DNA of 64,000 nucleotides from Dugong dugon (GCA_030035585.1 CM057475.1:5093501-5157500), one strand, 5' to 3'; positions 45,346 to 56,164 are shown, counted from the first letter of the stretch. Program-made: numbers and translations. Notes: generated by a model from the letters alone, not told the origin.

Positions 45346-47346
45346 CCCTTTGAGCTCGGTGCTGACCTGCACCCATCTCACCTCACCTGAACTCCCAGCT
45401 CTACTCCAGGGGTCCTTTCGTGGGGGGGCTCCAAACTGCAGGGGCAACTGTGCCCGCAAGTGCAGGACTGCCGGCTTCACCAGCGGTCCTAGACAGTCCC
45501 AGGCTGGGCCTGTGCCTCTGCTCTTGTTAAGGCAGTGCCACTCTGCCATGGCCAAACCCAGGCCTGCCCCTGACTATCTGGAAGGCATGGCTGAGGTCAC
45601 TGAGGCCACTTTGTTCCTCACCAATTCTGGGTAACTCTGGTGGCTGGCTTCCTCTGAGCCACCTGCTCTTCCTGGAGCAGGGCCAGCTCTCCTCTGTAAA
45701 CCTTGCCCCCATCCCCCCCAGACAGCCACCCTGTGACATGGAAAATGGAGAAGCTGCTAGAAGAAGGGGAGTGGCAGGGAAAGCAGAGGGACCAAGACCC
45801 CCACTTCCCGGGCACATGGCCCTCAGCTGTGCCCAGCCCAGAGGAGGTTGGGGGCTGGCAGCCGGGCTGGATGACCTGGGGCAAGTCGCGGCTGGGTCAC
45901 AGGTTACTCTTTTGTGCAATAACAGATCTTTGAAGTCCTGAATAATCTGCTTGTCTACAAACATGTAGAAATATCTGCCCCTAGATGACATGCAAATATT
46001 TTCCTCCTAACTTCACTCTTCCTGGATCCATGGCTTCCTCTAGAGCTGCCACACTCCACGCGCATTTCAGTGTCAGTTTCTGTTTTGAGGTCAGAGATTC
46101 AGGTGAGGAAACGTGGTCCTGCAGGCTGACCCGCTCCCAGTTCCCCACAAGATCACTGAGGCAGGCAGCCCAGGCAAAGACCTCTTTCCAGGACCCCTAT
46201 CTGGTGCCAAGTCATCCTGCAGACACCAGGGACTTTGGGGCCTGGAAAGGGCTCTCCTCTCCCCATGAGGGTCAGACAGCTGTGTAGACAGCTATGCACT
46301 GCTCACACAAGTGAACCTGCCCCTAAACCCCTAAACCGTGATAAGTGCCACAGGAGGTCACGTCACACACAGGGGCCTGGCTCAGTCTGGGGTAGGGCAG
46401 CCTTCCCTGAAGGAGTGGGGATCCTCCAGATCCAATCACCCCATGTGTTCAGTAGAAGAAAGAGGGGTGCAGAGCACCCCAGGCAGAGGGCACTGTATGT
46501 GCAAAAGCCCCGAGTCAGGAGGCACAGAAGGTGGGGAGGCCTGAGCCCTGAGGTGCGGGGCCGAGGCCAGGGAGCAAGCACAGGCCCTCACAGTGGGAGG
46601 AAACAGGACAGCTGTCAGCCACGCATGCCTGATGGAGAAACCCAAGCAAAGGTGGCACTGTGAACACAGGCCAGACTTCCCAGCCTTCCATCCTGGTGCA
46701 CCCTGCTCAGGTTATGGGGGAGCCTCTCCCCTCTCTACCACCTTTCGCAGGCCCATCCCAGGCCCTGCCTCCTCCAGGAAGCCCTTGGGTGGCTCAGGCC
46801 CCTTTGGTCTCACTCCTGGCTCTCTGCAGCCTGCATTGTGAATGTCATGATCTCCTGCCTTGGATTTCTGTTCTGCCATCCTGTGTGAGGAGCATGTGGA
46901 AAATTCTCATGTCCTCCTCAGCACCAGACACACACCCAGGCTTAGGCAGAAATCAGTGAGGGTGACTGTGACCTGCACTGCCCAACCCCCACTCCAGGAG
47001 GCAGGGAGGAGCAGCTGCATAGAAGGCACTGAGCTGGCTCCCTGGACAGGGACGCTCACACAGGAGCTGGCCAGCAGGTGCAGGAATGGGTGACTGACTG
47101 AATGCAGGCGTGCATGGATGGCCTTTGAAGCACTGTATGTGGACTGTCGGGGGCAGACCCTCGGTAGGTGAGGTGCAGGGGGAGGAGCAGCAGGTGAGGG
47201 TACGGGGGTGCTTCCTGTCCTGATTCCACAAGACCCGCCCGGAACCTCCCTGGTGCCCCAGGGTGTGAGATCTGGGGATGAAAGGGCTTTGCAGAGGAGG
47301 CTTGGCACGGGCACAGGCCAGGGAGTGACGCCTCTCCCCTCTGCAG

Positions 47347-47453
47347 GATAGAGAATCTGTTCATCAACTGCTTCATGCACATGTTCCAGTCCTCCTGGAG
47401 CGACTTCGCTGACTTTGAGAAGATCTTCGTCAAGATCAGCAACACTGTTTCCG
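47347..47453 (+). CDS. ALOX5: ALOX5 exon 5
   Basis: A 107-bp exon between cccctctgcag and gtgagg. It completes Ala185 and encodes residues 186-220 plus one base of Glu221. The translation reads [19 protein letters not shown], then [16 protein letters not shown]. It belongs to the helical lid region at the start of the catalytic domain, just after the Phe178/Tyr182 cork. Ile186 replaces human Met and Cys193 human Arg (from memory), both conservative or surface changes. Entry phase 2, exit phase 1, in frame with its neighbours. Confidence 0.98.
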
Positions 47454-48526
47454 GTGAGGATGCCTTTGGGGGACTTCTCGGGGTGTGGGGAGCAGGCTTG
47501 TCACTCTCCTGTCTGTGACCGGCCTGGAGATTGGCAGAGGGTTGTCCCACCTGGGGCCATCCCAGGCAGGGCCCCCGTGTCCCGTGGCAGTTTGTGCTAC
47601 TTGCGATCACCCTCCTTCCCAGAGGGCTGCCCTACTGGGACATTCAGGGTGGAGCACCCTCCACCTCACTACAGCATCAGAGGTCTGAGAAATAGCAGCT
47701 GTTTTTCTCTACAAGAATCACTTGTGATGCTTCTGAGCAGAGGAGAGGCAGGTGGAGCTTGTGTTTTAAGCTCTCATAAAAGTGACACTGGGCTCCTGGG
47801 GACAGTGATGGCAGAGGAAGGACAGCATTGCCAGGAAGACCAGGAGACAAACAACTGACACAGAGGAAGTGTGGAAAGATGGGGAGAACCACCCCACTTC
47901 TCGCCAGTCCCCTTCCATCCGGCTGGAGGACCTGAGTTCTGGAAAGAGGACGCCCCAGGAGTCATCTGAGTCACAAGGGCCCAGTTCAGAGAGGACAGAT
48001 GAGGTGGTGATGGGCAGGGGACAAGCAGCTCAGCATGGAGCCTTGGCCCAGCCGTCAGGGAGCACCCAGGATGGGGCACATCCCGGAGTGTGAGCTGTCC
48101 CCAGCCATCAGGGAGCGCCCAGGACAGGGGCAGACCCCGGAGTGTGAGCTGTCCCCAGCTGTCAGGGAGCACCCAGGACAGGGGCAGACCTCAGAGTGTG
48201 AGCTGTCCCCAGCCATCAGGGAGCACCCAGGACAGGGGCAGACCTCAGAGTGTGAGCTGTCCCCAGCCATCACGGAGCGCCCAGGACAGGGGCAGACCTC
48301 AGAGTGTGAGCTGTCCCCAGCTGTCAGGGAGCACCCAGGACAGGGGAAGACCCCGGAGTGTGAGCTGTCCCCAGCCGTCAGGGAGCACCCAGGACAGGGG
48401 CAGACCTCAGAGTGTGAGCTGTCCCCAGCCATCAGGGAGCACCCAGGACAGGGGCAGACCCTGGTGCATGAGCTGTCCCCTGACCATGAGGGCTGCTCTC
48501 TGCTCAGAGCTCGCTCTCCCCTCTAG
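47454..48526 (+). other. ALOX5: ALOX5 intron 5 (short)
   Basis: A 1,073-bp intron from gtgagg to ctcccctctag. GC-rich and without interspersed repeats that I can see. Its last 40% is the 54-bp minisatellite at 48045-48480. The pyrimidine tract before exon 6 is compact (48496-48526) and is separated from the array by only a few bases. Confidence 0.9.
48045..48480 (+). repeat. 54-bp minisatellite just before exon 6
   Basis: Eight tandem units of exactly 54 bp. 'agtgtgagctg' starts at 48087, 48141, 48195, 48249, 48303, 48357 and 48411, and a variant end unit follows at 48465. Units differ at a few positions (gtcagg/atcagg, cagacctcag/cagaccccgg). Because 54 is a multiple of three and the unit lacks stops in several frames, long repetitive reading frames (18-residue period) appear on both strands; there is no sign that they are translated. 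The array ends 46 bp before the exon 6 acceptor. Confidence 0.96.
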
Positions 48527-48699
48527 AGCAGGTCATGAATCAGTGGCAGGAAGACTCCATGTTCGGCTACCAGTTCCTGAACGGGTGCAACCCCGTGCTG
48601 ATCCAGCGGTGCAGGAAGCTGCCTGAGAAGCTCCCAGTGACCACGGAGATGGTGGAGTGCAGCCTGGAGCGACAGCTCACCCTGCAGGAGGAGATCGAG
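48527..48699 (+). CDS. ALOX5: ALOX5 exon 6 (contains the MK2-site region)
   Basis: A 173-bp exon between cccctctag and gtaggc. It completes Glu221 and encodes residues 222-278. The translation includes [39 protein letters not shown] and [18 protein letters not shown]. The motif LERQL-T at 267-272 is the site that MAPKAP kinase 2 phosphorylates in human 5-LOX (Ser271 without Met); here the acceptor is Thr, codon acc at 48679-48681, while the Arg at -3 is kept. Several other differences from human cluster in the exon (Gln247, Arg250, Lys251, Gln274, Glu276, Ile277 and Glu278), making it the most diverged exon of the eight. Entry phase 1, exit phase 0. Confidence 0.98.
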
Positions 48700-48991
48700 G
48701 TAGGCCTGCTGGCTGGGGACTGACTGCGCCAAAGCCAAAGGCCCCGGGTGGCATTGGTCCAACCTCCTGGGGGCAGAAAGCACTTCCCGCTGCCCAGCTC
48801 TCCCTGGCCCCTGGACTCCATCTCCTGGTTCAGCTGTCTGGCTGCTGGTGAAATAGCCCCTTCATTTTCCTCCCTTGCAGTCTGTGCCCAGGGGGCATCC
48901 TGGGTGCAACTGCAAACTGTCTTGTGCAGCATCGAGGGGTAGGAAACCAGGTGACATTCTCCACGGTACTGGGATCTGGAAACATAAGGTG

Positions 48992-49185
48992 GCTGGTGTT
49001 GGTTCCGACTCATGGTGACCCCATGTGTGCAGAGTAGAGCTTCTCCCTAGGGTTTTCAGGCCTGTGACCTTTTGGAAGCAGATGGCCAGGCCTGTCTTCT
49101 GAGGCCATCTGGGTGGGTTTGAACTGCCAATATTTGGGCTAGTCGTCGAGCACTTACCTGTTTGTGCCACCCAGGGACTCCTGGA
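48992..49185 (-). repeat. SINE of the ~200-bp subtype, minus strand
   Basis: 'gttggttccgactcatggtgaccccatgtgtgcagagtagag', 'cctagggttttcaggcctgtg', 'gatggccaggcctgtcttctgaggc', 'tgggtgggtttgaactgcc' and 'gagcacttacctgtttgtgccacccaggg' follow the antisense order. Confidence 0.85.
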
Positions 49186-50119
49186 CCGTAATAACCACAG
49201 AAGAGCTCCCGCTCACTCGGGTCTTACGTGCATCAGACATGGTGGACAGGCTTCCCACACATCATCATTATCACATTCTGTCACTTAGCTTGCAAAACTG
49301 GGGAAACTGGAGAAAGTCAGATCCTGCACCAGAACAAAAAAAGGGAATTTTGGACTCCCTGATTAGAACCGCTGATGTCACCTGCTGCTGCCCTCACGCT
49401 CTCCCCTGCCTTACCTGCTGGATCCGCCCTGCCAAGTTCCAGGACTACCTGGTCTTGAGACAGAAAGGGGTTAATCTGCCCCCACCTGGATCTAGTGGGA
49501 CATGGCCCAAGGAATGGCCCTTGGTTTTCCATCAGTCGGCCCCTTCCTACCAAAACCAGGACAACCCGGCCCAGCCCCACCTGCCCCCAGGTACCTAGGC
49601 AGGTTCCTGTGTTTCCAGTCACCCTGTCTTGCTTGCTCAGGACTGCCTCGGAGCCCAGCCAGAGAGGGATAGGCAGTGCCAGCTGTGGGCCCATCTCCCA
49701 ACCCCTGCCCACCTGACTGTGCCGGGCCACCTGCCCAGCTGAAGGCCCCTGCCCCAGTCCAGGCATCCAGGACACTACCACACACAGTGGTGGTTCTCTG
49801 CAGATTCCACTGCTGACTGATGATTGACATCGAGTCAGGAGCGATAGGTTTCACATTTCAAACCAGAGAATCATGGACCCTTAAAAGACAGAGAATGGAG
49901 AATTGGAAGGGACTGAACAGCCACCTAGTGCATCCCTCCTCGCACCTGAGCAGGGAGACAGCCTGCCTGAGGAGTCCTTTGCACCTCCCTGGGCCCAGGG
50001 GTCGGGAGTCTGGGCACCTTTGTCATAATGGTTACCAGTCCTTTGAGCTAATACCCCACCCCTCATGGTCTCGACACTCAGTTGTGGTTTTGGCAGCGAA
50101 GCAATAATCTAATAGCCTC

Positions 50120-51222
50120 CACTAACACACTTCTAGACACACACACCACCTCTTACACACACATCACCCCATCTCTTACACACACACCATCTCTTATATA
50201 CACATCACCCCATCTCTTGCACACACATCACCCCATCTCTTACACACACATCACCCCGTCTCTTACACACACATCACCTTGTGTCTTACACACACATCAC
50301 CCCATCTCTTGCACACACCGCCCCATCTCTTGCACACACATCACCCCATCTCTTACACACATCGCCCCATCTCTTGCACACACATCACCTCATCTCTTAC
50401 ATCACCCCATTTCTTGCACACACCACTCCATCCCTTACACACATTACCCCATCTCTTGCACACACATCACCTCATCCCTTACACACATCACTCCATCTAT
50501 TACACACACATCACCCCATCTCTTGCACACACATTACCCCATCTCTTACACACGCATCACCCCATCTCTTACACACACATCACCTTGTGTCTTACACACA
50601 CATCACCTCATCTCTTACACACATCGCCCCATCTCTTGCACACACATCACCTCATCCCTTACACACATCACTCCATCTATTACACACACATCACCCCATC
50701 TCTTGCACACACATCACCTCATCCCTTACATCACCCCATCTCTTCCACACATATCACCCCATCTCTTCCACACACATTACCCCATATGACACATATACAT
50801 CACCTTCATCTCTTGCACATATCACCCCCTCTCTTACACACATACATATCCATCTCTTACACACGTACATGACCCCCATCTCTTACACACGTACATGACC
50901 CCCATCTCTTACACACACATCACCCCATCTCTTACACACACATCACCCTCATCTCTTACACACACATCATCCCATCTCTTCCACACACGTCACCTCGTCT
51001 CTTACACACATTGCCCCATCTCTTCCACACACATCACCTCATCTCTTACATCACCTCATCTCTTCCACACCGATCACCTCATCTCTTACACACATCACCC
51101 CATCTTTTCCACACATCACCTCATCTCTTGCACACACATCACCTCATCCCTTACACACATCACCCCATCTTGCACACATCACCCCTTACACATGTCGCCC
51201 CATCTCTTGCACACACACCCTA
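50120..51222 (+). repeat. Short-unit minisatellite (about 21-23 bp), intron 6
   Basis: About 1.1 kb of tandem units of the form 'tctcttacacacacatcacccca', with g for a after tctctt (tctcttgcaca), losses of one or two ca steps, and fused variants such as 'catcaccttgtgtcttacac'. A block near 50370-50560 recurs at about 50620-50720, a higher-order duplication. It yields repetitive His/Ser/Pro/Thr reading frames up to 235 codons in several frames; these are artefacts of the array. Confidence 0.96.
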
Positions 51223-51687
51223 GTACAATTCTTCTTAATTCCTACAGTCATTTGTGCAAGCTTTCTTTGGCAGCATCTTAGTGACCTACAGTAAACCTGT
51301 GGCCTGCTAAAACTGCAAAACTAGGGGTTTAAAAAAATATTTACCTGTCAATTATTTCTTGGAACATGAATAGAGAAATTTTACCCCTGTTGTTGGTTTT
51401 GACTCACTGTTACAACTCTTCAAGATTGTTTTAGTTCTTTTTAGGATTCTTTGGTTTCAAGTGACAAAAATCAATTCAAACTGGTTTAATCCAAGAAATT
51501 TATAACTAGCTTCAGGCATAGCTGGATCCAGGGACTCAGATGATGCCACTGGCATTGTCTCTGCGTGTTGCTCAATTCTGTCTTCCTTCATTGGCTCTTT
51601 TCTTAGGCAGGGCCTCCTTAAGTGGAGGTAAATATGACCACCAACAGCTTCAGACTCACCTTCCACCAACTCAGCAAACACCACTGT

Positions 51688-52594
51688 TATGGATTGAATT
51701 TTGTCCCCCAAAAATATTTGTCAGCTTGGCTAGGCCATGATTCCCAGTATTGTGTGACTGTCCTCCATTTTGTGGTCTAATGTAATTATCCTCCATTTTG
51801 TGATGTGTTGTAAATCCTAGCCTCTATGCCTGTGGTTATGGTCCCATTTGGGAGTGAGTTGTCTGTTATGTTAATGAGGCAGGATTAGGAGGGGATGTAT
51901 CTTGAGTCACCACTTTACTAGAAGGTATGACTCAAGTCACCACCCTTACCACCCTTATTCAAGTCACACCCTTATTTGAGTCACATGATTTATCTTACAA
52001 GAGATAAAAGGAGAGAGAAGCAAGCAGAGATAGAGACCTCAATGTGTCCAAGAAGAGATGGGAGTGGAGCACGTCCTATGGACCCGGTGTCCTTGCGTTG
52101 AAAACCTCCTAGAACCAGGAAACACAGAAAGAGAAGTGTAACATGGGAGATAGTGCAAGACAGTGAGAAGCAGAGACAGATAAATGGCAGCAGCAGAACC
52201 AGGAGACGGACATGAGATCACGCTGGAGCTGACCCACAGAGTGAGAGAGCTGAGTGCCTTCGGGCAGGAGGCTTCCTGGCAGAGTAGGGTGCCTCTGGAC
52301 ACTTATTGGTGAAACTAAAGAGCTTTGTAACACTTAACTGAGCAGGGCAGAAGCTAGGATGTGGGGCCAGGGGGCCAAGGGCCAGAGAGAGGCATGCCTG
52401 TGGGCACAGCTAAGAAGAGGCTCTCCTGATAGACATGGACCTTTCCCCAGAGCTGACAGAGAGAAAGCATTTCCTGGAGCTGGTGCTCTGAATTTGGACT
52501 TCTAGCCTCCTAAACTGTGAGAAAATACATTTCTGTTTGTTAAAGCCATCCACTTGTGGTGTTTCTGTTAGAGCAGCACTAGATGACTAAGACA
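51688..52594 (+). mobile_element. LTR-like element (MaLR-like solo LTR)
   Basis: Starts 'tgttatggattgaattttgtcccccaaaa' and ends 'gtttctgttagagcagcactagatgactaagaca', with 'gacttctagcctcctaaactgtgagaaaatacatttctgtttgttaaagcc' before the end. These are the terminal patterns of mammalian MaLR-type LTRs. At ~900 bp it is longer than typical MLT1/MST LTRs, with extra internal sequence including repeated 'gagtcaccac' words near 51905-51985. The words aacacc before and after may be a target duplication. No gag, pol or env coding sequence is present. Confidence 0.6.
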
Positions 52595-53431
52595 ACACCC
52601 ACTCCCAGAAAGAAGAATTCCTTTTCCCAGCACTTCCAGCAGATGTCTTAGGGCCGGTGCTCATGGGCCCAGCTTGAGTCATGAAAGAATTCCCTGAACT
52701 AATCCCTGTGGGCAGGAGAATGGACTATGCTGACAGGAGGTGGCTGTTAGCCAAGAGGACAGGGACACTAGACAGGGAAGAACACCGGTGTCTGCCACAG
52801 TATCCTAGGATGGCAGAGTGAGAGACAGCGTCCAGTCCCCATTTTCCAGAAGCATGAAACAGAGGCCCAGGGAAAGGAAATAGCTGGGACCTCCTGGTCC
52901 GAGGCCTGGGTCCCCAGTGCCTCTCCTTATCCTGTCCCTCATCACAGGAGCCAGACTGTGTCATCTGAAGACTTGACTAGCAGCCATTTCTTCTACGTAA
53001 CAGTTGGTGATGATCACACTGGCTCTGAAGGCCCAGCTGTCCAGCTGGCCAGGGAGGCCTCAGACAGCCTGTTGACCCACGGACCTGCGGCTCTCCACCT
53101 CTAGACTCTCCTGGAGCCGCCTCTCCCACTCTGTCTCTGCCTCCCTCTTCACCTTGACGCCACATGCGTCCAGAGAGGACTGCTGGAGTTCATTACCAGT
53201 TGTCAGACACCCTGGGAGGGTGTCCACGTCTGAGAGGATGACGGCTGGCCACCCGGTGGGGAACCCTCCCGTCCTTGACCCACAGCCACTGTTCTCAGTG
53301 ACAAGCCCTCAACAGCCCTGTTGGGGCTAATGAAGAATGTGTGTAGTCGTCCATGATGTGATTCTGCAGGAAGAGTCACAAGCATGCACGCATCTCACCT
53401 GAGCATCTGCTGACCCATCTCTCCTAACTCT

Positions 53432-53785
53432 GCTGTTGGTAGCTGCGGTCCAGTCAACCTCTGACTCATGGCGACCACGTGCACAATGGAATGAAGCGCT
53501 ACCCAGTCCTGCGCCATCCCCATGATTAGTTGCAGATTGGATTGTTGTGATCCATAGGGCTTCACTGACTGATTGTTGGCACTAGGTTGCCAGGCTTTTC
53601 TTCCTAGTCTGCCTTAGTCTGGAGGCTCCGCTGAAGCGTGTTCAGCCACCTCTGACAGACAGGTCACCACCTGAGGTGGTCACCAACTGAGGTACATGAG
53701 GTGCGCTGGCTGGGAGTTGACCCACAGCTCCCACATGGGAGACGAGACTTTGACCGTGAACCACCAATGCCCTCCTCCTAACTTG
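53432..53785 (-). repeat. Long RTE-tailed afrotherian repeat, minus strand
   Basis: 'ctgttggtagctgcggtccag', 'ctctgactcatggcgaccac', 'gtgcacaatggaatgaagcgctacccagtcctgcgccatcc', 'ttgttgtgatccatagggc', 'ttcttcctagtctgccttagtctggaggctccgctgaagcg' and 'gaccgtgaaccaccaatgccc' form a fuller copy of the 33553 subtype. Confidence 0.78.
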
Positions 53786-54102
53786 ACCACTTTGTAATTT
53801 CTCCCAATGTGGAAGACCCTGACACTGCCCCCAGCCGGGACCCACAAGCCCTTCCATCATAACTTGCTTGAAATAAAAATGGCCTTAGAAGAAGGGTCCC
53901 TTGCCTTCTACCTGAACAATTCAAGTTCTGATCTGAGCAGGGTCCTGACCTTGCTAAAGGAAACTTGCAGGTTGGGCTCCGTCTAGAGGACCCAAGGTGT
54001 AGTTATAAAAGGACAGCTGTCTCTCTCTCCAAATCACAGTCATGTGAAGTTTTTTACTGAAGTATAATAACTATAGAAAAAGTACAAACCATGAGTGTCA
54101 GA

Positions 54103-54550
54103 CTAATCACTCACTATGGCTGCCATAACAAAGCATCACAAACTGGGCAGCTTAAAGCATCAGAAACTCATTCTCTCACAGTTCCGGAGGCATGGAGTCC
54201 AAAATCAGTGCTGGCGGGGCCTGCACCCTCCAGAGGCTCTAGGGAAGCTCTGTTCTCCTCTCTCCCAGCCTTTGGAGGCCCCAGGCGCTCCCTGGCTTGC
54301 GTCTGCAGCGTAGCCCCAGTCTCTGCCTCGGTCTTCACACAGCTATCTGCCCTCTGCGTCTGTCTATTCTCGTCTTCTGCAAGGACACCAGTCACACTGA
54401 ACTAGGGCCCACCTTACTCCCGTATGACCTCATATTAATTTAAGTAATGACATCTGCAAAGACCCAATTTCCAAGCAAGGTCACATTCAAAGGAACCAGA
54501 GGTGAGGACTTGAATGTATCTTTTTGGGGACATGATTCAACTCACAACAG
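54103..54550 (-). mobile_element. MaLR-like LTR, minus strand
   Basis: 'actatggctgccataacaaagcatcacaaactgggcagcttaaa', 'ctctcacagttccggaggc', 'gcaaggacaccagtcacactg', 'gacctcatattaattt' and 'tttttggggacatgattcaactcacaacag' are the antisense of a mammalian LTR-type repeat, the same kind as 60660-61085. Non-coding. Subfamily uncertain. Confidence 0.6.
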
Positions 54551-54901
54551 TCAGCAAGCTCAACGCATTGTCAGAGTGAGCCCGCCTGTGTAACCAGCTG
54601 CAGATCACGTCCCAGAGCACAGCCCTTTAGAGCCCCCCGCCCCGCACCCCGCTACTGGCAGCCCCTTCCAGGCCCCTCCTCCTGAGGGTGACCCATCCCC
54701 TGACTTCTGATCCCTGAGACTAGTTTGCCAAGTGTTGAACTTGATGTAAATGAAGTCCTGCAGCATTACCCTTGTATTTGACTTTTTCGTCTGTCATGTA
54801 AACGCTATCTGCTCTCTTCTTAGCAAACTGCCAGGCTGGGTAGGCTTCCAACATCTTTCATGAGGGTCAAGCAAGTTTCAAAACAGAACTACCCACTACT
54901 A

Positions 54902-55058
54902 TTTAGCCCTGGTGGCGCAGTGGTTAGGCACTCAGCTGCTAACCGGAAGGTCGGTGGTTCAAAGCCACCAGGCACCACGCAGGAGAAAGATGTGGCAGTA
55001 TGCTTCTGTATCGACTGCGAGTTGGAATCGACTCAATAGCAACAGGTTTAGTTTTGGT
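54902..55058 (+). mobile_element. AfroSINE, + strand
   Basis: 'agccctggtggcgcagtggttaggcactcagctgctaaccggaagg', box B 'ggtggttcaaagccacc', 'gcaggagaaagatgtggcag' and tail 'gagttggaatcgactcaatagcaacaggtttagttttgg'. Its middle block differs from the 16016 copy, so it is a distinct subtype. 'ctatt' before and after may be part of the target duplication. Confidence 0.9.
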
Positions 55059-55279
55059 CTATTATCACCGTACTGAAGGACATCCCGACCCATGGAAACT
55101 CTTCCATGGCTCTGATTGGTCTAACATCAGCCTTTGAATAAGGACCAAAACCAGTAAGTTCTGAATTCCCCTGAGCTTCCCAGGCCCTACAAAGTCTGTC
55201 CTACCCTTCCTGGGGACTGATTCTCTGGTCCATCTCTGGGTGAAACTGAGGTGGACGTATCTCCTCCCGCCTCCCGTAG

Positions 55280-55426
55280 CAAGGGAACATTTTCATCGTG
55301 GACTTTGAGCTGCTGGATGGCATCAGCGCCAACAAAACAGACCCGTGCACACACCAGTTCCTGGCTGCGCCCATCTGCTTGCTGTACAAGAACCTGGCCA
55401 ACAAGATAGTCCCCATAGCCATCCAG
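55280..55426 (+). CDS. ALOX5: ALOX5 exon 7
   Basis: A 147-bp exon between ctcccgtag and gtaggc, encoding residues 279-327 in phase 0-0. The translation [19 protein letters not shown] continues [20 protein letters not shown] and [10 protein letters not shown]. It lies in the catalytic domain before the iron-binding helix. Cys301 (300 without Met), one of the surface cysteines studied in relation to substrate entry and FLAP assembly, is kept. Ser294 replaces human Asp and His303 human Leu (from memory). A 203-residue open frame on the opposite strand overlaps this exon and is only a shadow. Confidence 0.98.
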
Positions 55427-56164
55427 GTAGGCCCCACCCAGTCCTCTTGGGTGCACTTTGGGCCCCGCCCATGGTCCAGGGTTCTGGGAGGAATGGGGAG
55501 TCCACCCGTACCTTGGCCTCACATCTCCAGCGGAGAGGTGTTGAACAGGAGAAACAAAGAATTGTGTTTGCTCCTTTGTACCCCACGGGGCTTCCTGCCG
55601 GCAGGAGGGGAGCTGTGTCCATAAGGGGCGGAAAGGTCTCCGCTCCCCAAAATGCCCTAGAGGAGCTCCCAGCTTGGGGAACTGCTCTGTGGGGGACCTG
55701 CCTTGCCCTCAGCCCGGCACCCCTGATCAGAGGCCCCAAATCCACACACCGACGGGGCCCAGCAGGGGAAGGACACCTGTGAACTGAGCTGGAGACTGGG
55801 GCCACCAGCGCACCATCGGGGCCGAGGGTCAGGACGGCGATGAGCCTGGGAGTGCTGCCTCCCAAGTGCCCACGGCCCTTGTCTCCATCAAGGGCCTGGT
55901 GGAGGAGTTTGGGGCAGAGCTTCTGTCTACACACCCCCAGCTGCTTTCTTCACAGTGCCAACCCTCTCGGACGCGGTGGGAGCTGGAATATAGGCAACAG
56001 AAGCAGGACCCAGGGTCAGATACACCTCCCAGGGACAGGAGAGGGAGGGAGGCCGCAGGGACAGACCAAAGGTGGCCCTGTGTAGGTCTGTGGGTGGGGG
56101 AGGGGCCGTGGCAGGCCCCCATGGGGGACAGGCATCAGCCACCCCCAGACATCGGGTGCTCTGG

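Larger units (their letters stand above)
38597..47346 (+). other. ALOX5: ALOX5 intron 4
   Basis: Begins gtaagt, ends ctcccctctgcag. No other exon is seen. It contains MIR pieces (about 38980-39085, 39590-39805, 43935-44125, 45165-45345), hAT MER5-type elements (39110-39275, 42729-42900, 43468-43617), a GGAT array (40108-40305), two SINEs (41497-41705, 43690-43905) and an ~78-bp direct repeat near 44363 and 44689. The stretches 40306-41490, 41710-42720 and 45350-47340 look unique and GC-rich toward the 3' end; reading frames there resemble no protein I know. Confidence 0.85.
48700..55279 (+). other. ALOX5: ALOX5 intron 6
   Basis: Begins gtaggc and ends cctcccgtag. Contents: a SINE (48992-49185), a unique GC-rich stretch (49190-50110), a 1.1-kb minisatellite (50120-51222), a short unknown repeat (51430-51590), a long LTR-like element (51688-52594), a MIR piece near 52800-52885, unique sequence (52890-53430), a long repeat (53432-53785), a MaLR-like LTR in reverse (54103-54550) and an AfroSINE (54902-55058). 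No exon or independent gene. Confidence 0.85.

Noticed and set aside
45527-45991. 154-codon minus-strand frame in intron 4
   Set aside because: GC-rich intronic sequence with overlapping open frames on both strands and no recognisable domain.
48045-48480. CRISPR-like regular array
   Set aside because: Whole units repeat with no unique spacers, and the host is a mammal.
48035-48626. Long repetitive reading frames (163 and 178 codons on +, 125 on -) over the 54-bp array
   Set aside because: The unit is a multiple of three without stops, which opens several frames at once. The frame that enters exon 6 is not the ALOX5 frame.
50082-51281. Reading frames up to 235 codons rich in His, Ser, Pro and Thr
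   Set aside because: They arise from the short-unit minisatellite in overlapping frames. No start context or non-repetitive part supports a protein.
55323-55934. 203-codon minus-strand frame over ALOX5 exon 7
   Set aside because: Antisense shadow of a conserved exon plus GC-rich intron; it resembles no known protein.
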